A DNA stretch of 47,676 nt from Robiginitomaculum sp036478975 (lineage in GTDB: Bacteria; Pseudomonadota; Alphaproteobacteria; Caulobacterales; Maricaulaceae). The stretch covers positions 1 to 47,676 of the forward strand of contig JAZGFA010000013.1 in the NCBI GenBank assembly GCA_036478975.1. Direction: 5' to 3'. The translations under genes were made by a program, and so were the position numbers. This document shows, piece by piece, positions 33,270 through 41,771 of the stretch; the first letter of the stretch is position 1; every line of letters starts with the position of its first letter. The notes under the pieces were generated by a model that did not search any database, had not been told where the DNA came from, and worked only from the letters and a program-made list of their open reading frames with translations.

Positions 33270-35356
33270 GATATCGCCTCCAACTTATTACTCTTGCGGG
33301 CAAATATTGCCCAAATGCCAAGAAATATCGCGCCGGTCACCGCCAGTAATATCGACTTATTAAGCAGGCTTATCGACATCTCGTAATAGAACATGGTGAG
33401 GAAATAAATTTGCAACAATACCCCGACTATGGCGAGGGAGCGCGAGCCTAATATATAGCCCGTGACAATGGTCAACAAAGCCGCCGCCCCGCCTAGCGGC
33501 ATTAGCGCCATGGCGAGGGTTAGCGGGATAAGCGCAAATAATGGCGGGCGCAGGCTCTGTGATTTGGTCACGCGGTTAAGATAGATAATCGCGGCGAGCA
33601 TAATCGCCATGGAGGCCAGTATTTGTGCCCATGGGTGGGGGGGGTGAAAGTCTGGACCGTTATAATACAGAGCCTTACTGCCCCAAAAAATTGCGAAAAT
33701 CACAGGTGACACAAGGAAAGCAGAGCCCGCCGCATCGTAAAGCCTTTTGCCGAAGGGCTGGGTTAATAGGCCTATGCCCAGCGCGGTGCAGATAAGGCTC
33801 ATCATGATAAAGGGCATGGGGACGCGCCAGAAAAACAGCAAAAACGCAAGCGAGCCGGTAATGCCCGCCGCCATCAGAAATTCCATAATCCGGTCACGTA
33901 CTAAAAATAGCGTCAAAGTCGATACGCCCATGGCCGCAATGCCTAGGCCGGCTTCCTCACCGTCAATCATCAGGATAATACCGCCAAGCAAAACCATGCC
34001 CCCGGAGAGTATCACAGTATTGAGCATGTGGCGGGCGAACATATGATCGGTTTTGCGGCGCAAAAACACGCCGGCGCCGTAAATAGCCGCGCCAAAAACC
34101 GCCACGGCGGGCGGGCTGTCTACCGAAAGAACCACGGCGAGCAGGAAGCCAAAAAACAAAATGCCCATAATCGCAGTGAGCACCCCGCCTATGCCAAGAA
34201 ACATATCAATATACCATGGGGTCGGGGCCTGCGTATTGGCCAAAAGGCTCTCCCCAAGGGCCGCGCTATCGACGTCAATATGGGCGGCTAAATCAATTGT
34301 GGTTTTCGCGGCAATATCATCGTCAAGGATTGGCGTATCATCTTCGGGCCGTTTACTGCGCCTTTTGCCAAAGCGTTTATTGAAATAACCCAGCGCAAAG
34401 GCGAGCGCGGTCGTCACCCCGGCAAACCACAAAAAGACCGTAAGAAAGCCGCCTACGTCATCAAAACCATGCGCCGTGAACACTTTAAGCCCGAGCTGAC
34501 CCGCCATGGTGCTAATCCCGAATGCGGCGAGCGAGAGCGTGGCTACGCTCGGTTTATATTTATACAGATAGGCGGTCAGAGCGCCGATTAGGCTGATAGA
34601 CAGCAAAGAGAGTATCATATGGCCACCATCGCGGCCAAAGTCCCAAAACCCTTCGGTAAAGCCGATAAAGGCAAAGAGTATCGCCCCGAAAATCAGTAAA
34701 AGACGAAACCACTCAACGCCGACTTTATCCTTTTTGATAAACCAATCATAGAGCACTAGCGCCCCAACACATTCCGCCGCGAGCCAAACATGCAAAGCAT
34801 TACCGGTAAAGTCACCATGGAAATGCCGCACACCTTCATTGATAAAGGCAAAACAAGCGATACAGGCAATGATAAGCCAAACCGCCCAATGGCCATGGCT
34901 TTTGGAGGCGACGACAAAGGGCACGGTCAGCATGGCCCAGAGAACAAATGGCGTATAAATGGCCACGGGCGTTTGGTAAATCTGCCCAAATACGGCGAGA
35001 AACACTCCGGTCAATATGGTCGCGCCAATGCCAAAGGCGCGGGCGGGCGGGCTATCAAGGCGCAAGACGAGCCAGCCTAAAACGCAAGCGGCAATGGCGG
35101 CCGCGACAAGGCCCAATTTATGCATCGGGGCTATATCCGCCCAATTATAGGCAAAGAAAAACATAATGCCCGAGAGCACATGCCCTACCCCAAGCGCGAG
35201 CAGCGCGGCCAGCGACCACTTCATCCAAGCGGGGCCGTCGCGGAAAAATCCTAGGGCCGAAGAATAATGGCTGCGGTCAATGACCCCGCCCTTGATAAAG
35301 CCACGAAGGTCATCGCCCTCAACGTGCGTTGGGGTATTAGGGCCAGTTTTCGTCAT
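33266..35356 (-). CDS. DUF2157/DUF4401 polytopic membrane protein
   Basis: 696 residues with around twenty predicted membrane helices. The N-terminal part (GVIDRSHYSSALGFFRDGPAWMK then helices) matches DUF2157. The part from about residue 380 (PWYIDMFLGIGGVLTAIMGILF) matches DUF4401, so it looks like a fusion of two domains that are separate genes elsewhere. A charged cytoplasmic loop lies between the halves (KRFGKRRSKRPEDDTPILDDDI). It starts the cluster DUF2157-GDYXXLXY-DUF4153. Function unknown. Confidence 0.82.
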   Translation of the reverse strand: MTKTGPNTPTHVEGDDLRGFIKGGVIDRSHYSSALGFFRDGPAWMKWSLAALLALGVGHVLSGIMFFFAYNWADIAPMHKLGLVAAAIAACVLGWLVLRLDSPPARAFGIGATILTGVFLAVFGQIYQTPVAIYTPFVLWAMLTVPFVVASKSHGHWAVWLIIACIACFAFINEGVRHFHGDFTGNALHVWLAAECVGALVLYDWFIKKDKVGVEWFRLLLIFGAILFAFIGFTEGFWDFGRDGGHMILSLLSISLIGALTAYLYKYKPSVATLSLAAFGISTMAGQLGLKVFTAHGFDDVGGFLTVFLWFAGVTTALAFALGYFNKRFGKRRSKRPEDDTPILDDDIAAKTTIDLAAHIDVDSAALGESLLANTQAPTPWYIDMFLGIGGVLTAIMGILFFGFLLAVVLSVDSPPAVAVFGAAIYGAGVFLRRKTDHMFARHMLNTVILSGGMVLLGGIILMIDGEEAGLGIAAMGVSTLTLFLVRDRIMEFLMAAGITGSLAFLLFFWRVPMPFIMMSLICTALGIGLLTQPFGKRLYDAAGSAFLVSPVIFAIFWGSKALYYNGPDFHPPHPWAQILASMAIMLAAIIYLNRVTKSQSLRPPLFALIPLTLAMALMPLGGAAALLTIVTGYILGSRSLAIVGVLLQIYFLTMFYYEMSISLLNKSILLAVTGAIFLGIWAIFARKSNKLEAIS

Positions 35357-35373
35357 AGACTCACCTCTGTTTT

Positions 35374-36144
35374 TTAAAGCCTAGCCGTAAGCACGGCGCG
35401 CATCAAGCGCATCTGCTTGGCGAGCGGGCCGTAGGACACGGGCGCTTCTAGCGGTTTAAAGCCGCCGCTCATTTTGGACAGATATTTAGGCACAAGCGCG
35501 CCGTAAGCGAGGGCGGGCATAATCTCTGCGGGAATTTTTCCTAGGCCATCGCGCGCGCGGGCGTGGGCATCCCGCGCGGCGTCGGTAATGTCGGTAAATT
35601 CTAACCCCGACAACATGCCAGTTTGGTAATATTTAAACGCCCGCGCCAGTCCGATAAGCCCCCACGCCGTGCCCGCCTCGAGTATCGCGTCGGTTTGCTG
35701 GGCCGATAGGTGCAGCTTCGGCGCGGCCATGCGCGCGGCGATTTGCATAAGCTGGCCTGACGTGGCCGCGCTATAATCAATCGCCGCCGCTATCGTGGCA
35801 AAGGGGCGCGGGTCGAGGTCACGCTCGCGCCCGTCAATCAGCGCGTCAATCCATGCGCGCGGCGCGGCGGCGGTTTTAATATGGGCGCTAAGCGGAGCGG
35901 CGACTTCGTGCTGACGTACGGGTTTGCCCTCATATATTTCGCCGATAGCCTCGCGCCACCATTGATAACGGATAGCGCCAATCATCGGCTCGGAGACATA
36001 TTCGGGGATTTTCGCTAGCTCGGCGTGAAAACCGTAAAGGGTCAAAAGGCGACCCCGCGCGCCAGCGTCAGCAAAAAGCGCCGCGCGGTACCGGTCCGGG
36101 TCTTTGTTTTTAACAGAATCAATAAATGTAAGGACGGGAGCCAT
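35374..36144 (-). CDS. Squalene/phytoene-synthase-fold protein, NDUFAF6-like
   Basis: 256 residues with the SEPMIGAIRYQWWREAIGEIY segment of the squalene/phytoene synthase fold. The two aspartate-rich motifs that bind prenyl diphosphates are not recognisable, as in the mitochondrial complex I assembly factor NDUFAF6 and its alphaproteobacterial relatives. A role in complex I assembly is inference; an isoprenoid synthase activity is unlikely. It is separated from the divergent nickel SOD operon by about 56 bases. Confidence 0.75.
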   Translation of the reverse strand: MAPVLTFIDSVKNKDPDRYRAALFADAGARGRLLTLYGFHAELAKIPEYVSEPMIGAIRYQWWREAIGEIYEGKPVRQHEVAAPLSAHIKTAAAPRAWIDALIDGRERDLDPRPFATIAAAIDYSAATSGQLMQIAARMAAPKLHLSAQQTDAILEAGTAWGLIGLARAFKYYQTGMLSGLEFTDITDAARDAHARARDGLGKIPAEIMPALAYGALVPKYLSKMSGGFKPLEAPVSYGPLAKQMRLMRAVLTARL

Positions 36145-36200
36145 AATGTTTGATAGTATAGATGGGAGTAAAATTCACTAGAAAAGAAAGAGGACTGATT

Positions 36201-36401
36201 ATGAAACTTCTATCGCGTTTCGCGGCCATTGCCGCATTATTTACTGCGGCAAGCCCCGCATTTGCCCACCATGCGGAGAGCGGAGCCAGTACAGCGCAAA
36301 CCGTTTTACATTGGCTCGCTAATCCCGTTCACGCAGTGCCTGTTCTCGGCGCACTCGTCCTAGCGGCCTACGCCGTAAAATCCCGCCGTCAGCGCGGTTA
36401 A
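36201..36401 (+). CDS. Small exported His-His N-terminal membrane protein of the SOD operon
   Basis: 66 residues; no family recognised. The start is set at 36201 by the RBS AGAGGA; the in-frame ATG at 36162 has none and adds a polar leader. Signal peptide MKLLSRFAAIAALFTAASPAFA. Predicted cleavage after AFA would leave HHAESGAS at the new N-terminus, followed by the membrane segment AVPVLGALVLAAYAV and a basic tail KSRRQRG. The amino-terminal His-His could bind metal. It lies 12 bases before sodN on the same strand, so it probably serves the nickel SOD system (metal handling is a guess). Confidence 0.6.
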   Translation: MKLLSRFAAIAALFTAASPAFAHHAESGASTAQTVLHWLANPVHAVPVLGALVLAAYAVKSRRQRG

Positions 36402-36413
36402 AGGAGACTTATT

Positions 36414-36890
36414 ATGTTTGATAAATTGATTTCAAAACTCGACACGGCGTCAGCCCATTGCGACATTCCTTGCGGCATTTATGATCCGCAGCCTGCCCTG
36501 TATCACGCCCTGTCTACCGTGCGCCAAATGGACATTTTGATTGGCCTAAAAGACAAGGAAATGAATGTACACACGGCCATGCAAGTCGCCCGCAACACAG
36601 CGGAAAAAGACAAGCAGGCGGAAAAGGTCAAAGCCGAAATTCGCATCATTTGGGGCGATTTCATCAAAGGTGATAACCTTAAAAACAATCCAAAGGCCCA
36701 TGACCTTACCCATAAGATTATGATGAAGGCTTCATCGTGTAAGCAGGATTTGCACCGCGAAGATGGCGAAGCGCTTGTCGAATTGTGCAATGAATTTGCG
36801 GAAATGTTTTGGGCTATGAAAGGCGTTAAAACCAAGCGCGTTACCGCCCCCTACGCTCCGGCCCTTGAAGTTGTCTATCCGGACCTTTAA
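36414..36890 (+). CDS. sodN: Nickel superoxide dismutase precursor
   Basis: 158 residues. A 14-residue propeptide (MFDKLISKLDTASA) precedes His15, Cys16 and Cys20 in HCDIPCGIYDP, which become the nickel hook (His1, Cys2, Cys6) after cleavage. The rest is the four-helix NiSOD body. It destroys superoxide in the cytoplasm with nickel. Strong RBS AAAGGAG. The maturation protease gene follows after 8 bases. Confidence 0.97.
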   Translation: MFDKLISKLDTASAHCDIPCGIYDPQPALYHALSTVRQMDILIGLKDKEMNVHTAMQVARNTAEKDKQAEKVKAEIRIIWGDFIKGDNLKNNPKAHDLTHKIMMKASSCKQDLHREDGEALVELCNEFAEMFWAMKGVKTKRVTAPYAPALEVVYPDL

Positions 36891-36898
36891 GGCGCGCA

Positions 36899-37198
36899 AT
36901 GTTTAAGCTAGTCAAGGTCACGGGCGATAGCATGTCCCCTAGCCTTGAGCATGGCGACATTGTTCTCACCGTAAAAACAAAGCCTCAAGCGTTACGCTTG
37001 GGGCTTATTTATGTCATCAACCATAGTGATTTAGGCCGCATTATAAAGCGTGTCAGCGCTATGAATGGTAATCGCTATCTCTTAGCAGGTGATAATCCCG
37101 CTTCCACCCCCAGCGCCGTTATCGGCCCCGTAGAGGGCGCGCGCATAAACCGGCGCGCTATCGCCGCATTAGGCTCCCAAGGCTTTCGCAGATTATGA
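36899..37198 (+). CDS. sodX: Nickel SOD maturation peptidase SodX
   Basis: 99-residue S26-type peptidase that removes the SodN propeptide so nickel can bind. Catalytic Ser11 is in GDSMSPSL and Lys50 in GRIIKRVSA; there is no membrane anchor, unlike ordinary signal peptidases. It lies 8 bases after sodN. Its last 6 bases overlap the end of convergent secF. Confidence 0.94.
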   Translation: MFKLVKVTGDSMSPSLEHGDIVLTVKTKPQALRLGLIYVINHSDLGRIIKRVSAMNGNRYLLAGDNPASTPSAVIGPVEGARINRRAIAALGSQGFRRL

Positions 37199-38152
37199 CT
37201 CGCTGGACGGGCCACTGCGATTAACGCCAAGCGCTAGTAGGAGCGGCGACGCGACGAAGATAGACGAATAGGTCCCGACAAATACGCCCCATATCATCGC
37301 AAAGGAGAAGCCGCGCAAACCGGCTCCGCCCAAAACATAAAGCGATAGCAAGGCGAGAAGCGTCGTGACAGAGGTCAAAATCGTCCGTGATAGCGTGTCA
37401 TTAATCGACAGGTTTAGCACTTCACCGAGCGGTCTTTTCTTATATTTTCGTAGATTCTCCCTGATGCGGTCATAAACAATCACCGTATCATTGAGCGAGT
37501 ACCCCACAATCGTCAAAATCGCCGCGACAATAGCCAGGCTAAACTCCATTTGTGTTAAGGAAAACACCCCAATTGTCAGGGTCACATCATGGGCCAGAGC
37601 CAATACCGCGCCGAGGGCAAATTGCCACTCAAACCGAATCCAAATATAGATAAGCACCATAGAGAGAGCCGCAACAACGGAAATAATCCCCTTACGGCGT
37701 AGCTCGCCCGACACTTTAGAGCCCAGCACGCTGGAACTCATTTGATCAAGCTTTACGCCGAAATTTTCAGACAGGGCGGCTTGCACTTTGGTCAGCGCGT
37801 CCTGTTGCACCTGCGCATCATCTTCGCCCTCAGCCGGGGTTTGGCGCGGGAAGGATAGACGCACGCCCGGAATGTCTTGATTAGGACGCGAAATGGTTTG
37901 CACCTGCACGTCGCCAACATTGAGGGAATTGCCGAGGGTTCGAATCGCGTCAACATCGGGGGTTTCCTCCATCGGAAACTCAATCACCGCGCCGCCGACA
38001 AAATCGATGCCGTAATTAAGCCCGCGCGTGGAGAACAAGAATATCGACGCGATAATCGCTATCACCGACAAAACCGCCGCAACCATCCGCATGCCGATAA
38101 AAGGCACTTTAGACGCGCTAGGCAGGAAACGAACTAATGAAATATCGCGCAT
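37193..38152 (-). CDS. secF: Protein translocase subunit SecF
   Basis: 319 residues, six membrane helices. Family landmarks are the start FSTRGLNYGIDFVGGAVIEF, the periplasmic P4-type domain, and GYSLNDTVIVYDRIRENLR near residue 225. SecDF uses the proton gradient to pull secreted proteins through SecYEG. It follows secD by 20 bases in yajC-secD-secF. Confidence 0.96.
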   Translation of the reverse strand: MRDISLVRFLPSASKVPFIGMRMVAAVLSVIAIIASIFLFSTRGLNYGIDFVGGAVIEFPMEETPDVDAIRTLGNSLNVGDVQVQTISRPNQDIPGVRLSFPRQTPAEGEDDAQVQQDALTKVQAALSENFGVKLDQMSSSVLGSKVSGELRRKGIISVVAALSMVLIYIWIRFEWQFALGAVLALAHDVTLTIGVFSLTQMEFSLAIVAAILTIVGYSLNDTVIVYDRIRENLRKYKKRPLGEVLNLSINDTLSRTILTSVTTLLALLSLYVLGGAGLRGFSFAMIWGVFVGTYSSIFVASPLLLALGVNRSGPSSES

Positions 38153-38172
38153 GGCAATCTCCTAAATCGGGC

Positions 38173-39786
38173 TTAAATCGGGAGCGTCTTAGGACGCGCG
38201 CGCTTGTGCCAAAGGGACGTAAACAGGCGGGCCACGACCACGGCGGTAAATACCGACATAACGATGCCAATCGCCAAGGTCACGGCAAAGCCGCGAATGG
38301 GGCCGGAGCCTACAAAATAAAGGGTCAGGGCCGCAATCAGTGTGGTGATATTAGCATCAAGGATGGGTGCTAGGGACAAGCGGTAGCCCGTATCAATAGC
38401 GTTTAATGGTGGACGCCCGTTGAGCGTTTCCTCTCGGATACGCTCAAAAATCAGTACATTAGCATCCACGGCCATACCAATGGTCAGGATAATCCCCGCA
38501 ATCCCCGGCAGGGTCAGAGTCGCGCCAAATATAGACAGGGCGGCGGCAATCAGAATAATGTTGAAGCTGAGGGCTAGGTTAGCAAATAGACCAAAGCGGA
38601 AACCATACATCAGGAACATAAACGCCCCAACGCCGAGCAGGCCAATCGTCGCGGCAAATTTACCGGCATTGATAGAGTCTTCCCCAAGCTCCGCACCAAC
38701 CGTGCGCTCTTCGGTGATTTTAAGCTTGGCCGGCAAGGCGCCAGCATTGAGCAAGAGCGACAGCTCACGGGAGCTTTGCGGAGTAAAACTACCCTCAATA
38801 AAACCGGAACCGCCAAGAATAGCGCCGTTAATGCGCGGCGAAGAAATCACCACATCATCAAGGATAACTGCAAAGCGCTCTCCCTGATGCTCGGAGGTTG
38901 TCTTGCCAAAGGCGCGCGCGCCCTTTGCGTTAAAGGTGAAGTTCACAATCGGGTAGCCGCCGGTCGGGTGGATACCTTCGCTGGAGGACTTTAAATCTTC
39001 GCCGGTAACTTCGGGGCGCGAATAGACAATAATCGGCTGGCCAGTTTCTTCGTATAAAAGCTTCGTGCCGTAAGGCAATTGATCATGCTCTATCGCGGCG
39101 CGCAGGGATTCCGTATCATTGCTATCCTTATGCACCAAATTAAAGGTCATATTGGCGGTTTTTTGAATCGCGGATTTAATCGCGCCAACATCTTTGGCCC
39201 CCGGAACCTGCAATAAAATACGGCTCTTACCCTCGCGGGCCAGTGTCATTTCGGTTGTGCCGGTCGGGTCGATACGGGTGCGCAGCGTATCAATCGACTG
39301 GTCAATCGTGCGTTTTGTAATGTCTTCTATATAGGCTTCGGATGGGGCAATACGAAAGCCCGTCGCTCCAACCTTCTGAATATCAAGGCTTTTTGGCCCG
39401 CCAATCGTGTTCTGACCAATCGGAGTCGCCAGTTCTAAAAGCAGCTTAAAGCCCTCTTCAAACTTTTCCGGCTTATTGATTTTACCGGTAATCACATTGC
39501 CATCAGCCTTTAGGCCGGAGACGAGGATACGCGCGGGCCGCAGGGCTGGCTTAACCGCCTTAAGCTCATTATCAATGACGCGGCTCATCACGTCATCCAT
39601 ATCAACTTCGAGCAGTAAATGCGCCCCGCCCTGTAGATCCAGTCCAAGATTGATGGTTTCTGACGGCAAAAAGCCCGGCATGTTATCACGCGCATCTTGG
39701 GTCATGACATTGGGCATGGCAAAGAGCAGGCCAATCACCAAGGCTCCGATAATCATGAAAATTTTCCAGCGGGAAAAATATAGCAT
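38173..39786 (-). CDS. secD: Protein translocase subunit SecD
   Basis: 537 residues with an N-terminal membrane helix, a periplasmic domain starting ETINLGLDLQGGAHLLLEVD, and the C-terminal helix block with GMAVDANVLIFERIREE, the conserved SecD loop. Second of yajC-secD-secF. Confidence 0.96.
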   Translation of the reverse strand: MLYFSRWKIFMIIGALVIGLLFAMPNVMTQDARDNMPGFLPSETINLGLDLQGGAHLLLEVDMDDVMSRVIDNELKAVKPALRPARILVSGLKADGNVITGKINKPEKFEEGFKLLLELATPIGQNTIGGPKSLDIQKVGATGFRIAPSEAYIEDITKRTIDQSIDTLRTRIDPTGTTEMTLAREGKSRILLQVPGAKDVGAIKSAIQKTANMTFNLVHKDSNDTESLRAAIEHDQLPYGTKLLYEETGQPIIVYSRPEVTGEDLKSSSEGIHPTGGYPIVNFTFNAKGARAFGKTTSEHQGERFAVILDDVVISSPRINGAILGGSGFIEGSFTPQSSRELSLLLNAGALPAKLKITEERTVGAELGEDSINAGKFAATIGLLGVGAFMFLMYGFRFGLFANLALSFNIILIAAALSIFGATLTLPGIAGIILTIGMAVDANVLIFERIREETLNGRPPLNAIDTGYRLSLAPILDANITTLIAALTLYFVGSGPIRGFAVTLAIGIVMSVFTAVVVARLFTSLWHKRARPKTLPI

Positions 39787-39824
39787 AGTCGTCTCTTTAT
39801 AAAGTGGTCAGAGTGAAAGCAGGA

Positions 39825-40178
39825 TTATTTTTTAGCCTTAGGCTTTTTCTTCCCAGCGTCTGCGCGGTCATTGGCCGGCTCTGGCCGTCCGCGCACATCA
39901 GCGATAGCGGCGCGGAGCATTTTAATACGCACACCTTCAGCGATTTCGATAGTGAGCTCGTCATCGGCGGCCTTAACCACTTTACCCAAAATACCGCCAT
40001 TCGTGACGATATTATCGCCGCGCGTTACGGTTTGCAGTAGCGCCTGATGCTCTTTAGCGCGCTTTTGTTGCGGGCGGATTAGCAGGACATAGAAAATACC
40101 AAAGATAAGTATTAGCGGCATAATGTTCATAAATCCGGCGCTGGGCGACGGGGCGGCTTGCATGGCAATTGAGAGCAT
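39825..40178 (-). CDS. yajC: YajC, preprotein translocase accessory subunit
   Basis: 117 residues. One membrane helix (MPLILIFGIFYVLLIRPQQKRAKEHQALLQ) is followed by the conserved GDNIVTNGGILGKVVKAADDELTIEIAEGVRIKM domain. A Lys-rich tail ends the protein. First of the yajC-secDF unit. Confidence 0.95.
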   Translation of the reverse strand: MLSIAMQAAPSPSAGFMNIMPLILIFGIFYVLLIRPQQKRAKEHQALLQTVTRGDNIVTNGGILGKVVKAADDELTIEIAEGVRIKMLRAAIADVRGRPEPANDRADAGKKKPKAKK

Positions 40179-40285
40179 AATCTATTCCTATTTATCTTTG
40201 TTATGGGCCGCGAATCCATAGGACTGCATTCGCGCGTTAAGCTTGATTATCCTATATAAGCCCCGCCGCGCTGATTGCAAATTAA

Positions 40286-40314
40286 AAGGCCGCCTGACAG
40301 GGTCGGGCGGCCTT
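40286..40314 (-). terminator. Rho-independent terminator of the LysM gene
   Basis: Stem AAGGCCGCC / GGCGGCCTT with an 11-nt loop. On the minus strand it is followed by TTTTAAT and lies about 20 bases after the LysM stop. The stem also suits the plus strand, which has no gene here. Confidence 0.85.
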
Positions 40315-40337
40315 ATTATTATAAATTTTGAAAACGC

Positions 40338-41066
40338 TTAGTTGGCGCAATGGCCCTCGGGCAATGTCAAAGCTTGGCCCGGCGATAAAATGCCGCCCCT
40401 AGCAATGCCGCTTGCACTAGCAATGCCCATAACGCTTGAGCATGTGGAGCGCGAAATCGAGGACAATGTGTCACCCGGTAATACGCGGTAAATGTTCGTT
40501 GCGCCCGGAATAGCCGTGACCGTGCGAATAACTTGCGCGGCCTGAGTAATAACAGGACTAGCAACCGGCGTTTCAACATAGCTTGTCGCAACAGCGCCCG
40601 GAATGGTCAGGCTCTGGCCAATGCTAATCGCGCTAGAGGTCAGATTATTGGCGTTCATAAGCTCTGAAACCTTAATGCCGTTACGTGTTGCGATATTATA
40701 TAGTGTATCGTCCTTCACCACGTTATGCAGTGATGCGGCGCTAGCCGCTGGGGTGTAAGATGATGTGTAGGTCGCCGTTGGACTCTCATAAGTATAGGTC
40801 GTATTGGCGGCGGCAATAACTTTGCCTTGCGTGGCCGGAAGGGGCGTATCGAAAATTTCAACGTCCATAATCGGCGTTTCCGTAACAATCGCGCTGTCAG
40901 AATAGACAGGCGTGTAATTAACCGCAGGGATGAGGGAGGACGCGGCAATCGCTTCCTCAACTGATGAATAGGTCTTGGCCATCGGGTAATCCGTGGCTTG
41001 GGCGAAAGCTGGCGCGCTTAGGGCAAGCGCGGCGGCAGAAATAAATAGGGGCGATAAGCGGACCAT
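40338..41066 (-). CDS. Exported LysM-repeat protein
   Basis: 242 residues. Signal peptide (ISAAALALSAPAFAQ). Two LysM peptidoglycan-binding repeats: HNVVKDDTLYNIATRNG near residue 110 and IYRVLPGDTLSSISRST near residue 190. The start at 41066 has RBS GGAGGG; the longer form (to 41096) lacks one. It occupies the place of NlpD in the usual serS-surE-pcm-nlpD-yajC order, but has no M23 peptidase domain, so it may be an NlpD-like protein that has lost its catalytic part, or a non-orthologous replacement. Confidence 0.85.
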   Translation of the reverse strand: MVRLSPLFISAAALALSAPAFAQATDYPMAKTYSSVEEAIAASSLIPAVNYTPVYSDSAIVTETPIMDVEIFDTPLPATQGKVIAAANTTYTYESPTATYTSSYTPAASAASLHNVVKDDTLYNIATRNGIKVSELMNANNLTSSAISIGQSLTIPGAVATSYVETPVASPVITQAAQVIRTVTAIPGATNIYRVLPGDTLSSISRSTCSSVMGIASASGIARGGILSPGQALTLPEGHCAN

Positions 41067-41147
41067 AAGTCCCTCCATTGGTTGCAATATTACCAATATG
41101 TGAAGCCTTATGGTTAAATCTTAGTGAAGACTTATAGGATTTTTGAT

Positions 41148-41768
41148 TTACAGAATTTTAGACTTTCCGGGCTCTAAGGGGGCAAGCGGGGTCTTGAACA
41201 CGGTCTTTTCCTCTATATCGGCAAAGCTTTTGGTCAGCACGGTCAGCATATCATCCATGACGCAGACCAAACGGCCGCCATTTTTAAGCTGGCCGAGCAA
41301 GGTCACGGGCCGCACGCGCAGGCCCGCCGTAATGATAATGGCGTCAAACGGCGCTTGCCCGCGCCAACCATAGCGCCCGTCACTATGGCGGGTGACCACA
41401 TTGGCACATCCCTGCCCGCGCAATGTTGCCTTTGCGCTATCGGCTAGAGTTTTGTAACGCTCAACAGAATAAACCCGCGTGCAAAGCGCGCTGAGAACCG
41501 CCGCGTGATAGCCGCTCCCCGTGCCAATTTCTAAAACTTTTTCGCCGCCGGTCAAAGCCAGCGCCTGGGTCATCGCCGCAATCGTTAGCGGCGCCGCAAG
41601 CGTCTGACCGCACGCAATCGGCACGGCGCGCTCATCATATGCAAAGTCGCTATGCTCTTGGGCGATAAAGGCGGCGCGGGGCAAAAGCTCCATGGCGCGC
41701 AAGACATTAGTGTCGGAAATCCCCGCCCTGCGCAGGCGCAATATCATATCAATGCGGGCTGGGTTCAC
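41148..41768 (-). CDS. pcm: Protein-L-isoaspartate O-methyltransferase
   Basis: 206 residues. SAM-binding signature VLEIGTGSGYHAAVL near residue 80 and the FDAIIITAG strand near residue 140. It repairs isoaspartate in aged proteins. It follows serS by 3 bases; the surE gene that usually lies between them is absent. Confidence 0.93.
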   Translation of the reverse strand: MNPARIDMILRLRRAGISDTNVLRAMELLPRAAFIAQEHSDFAYDERAVPIACGQTLAAPLTIAAMTQALALTGGEKVLEIGTGSGYHAAVLSALCTRVYSVERYKTLADSAKATLRGQGCANVVTRHSDGRYGWRGQAPFDAIIITAGLRVRPVTLLGQLKNGGRLVCVMDDMLTVLTKSFADIEEKTVFKTPLAPLEPGKSKIL

Positions 41769-41771
41769 GGC

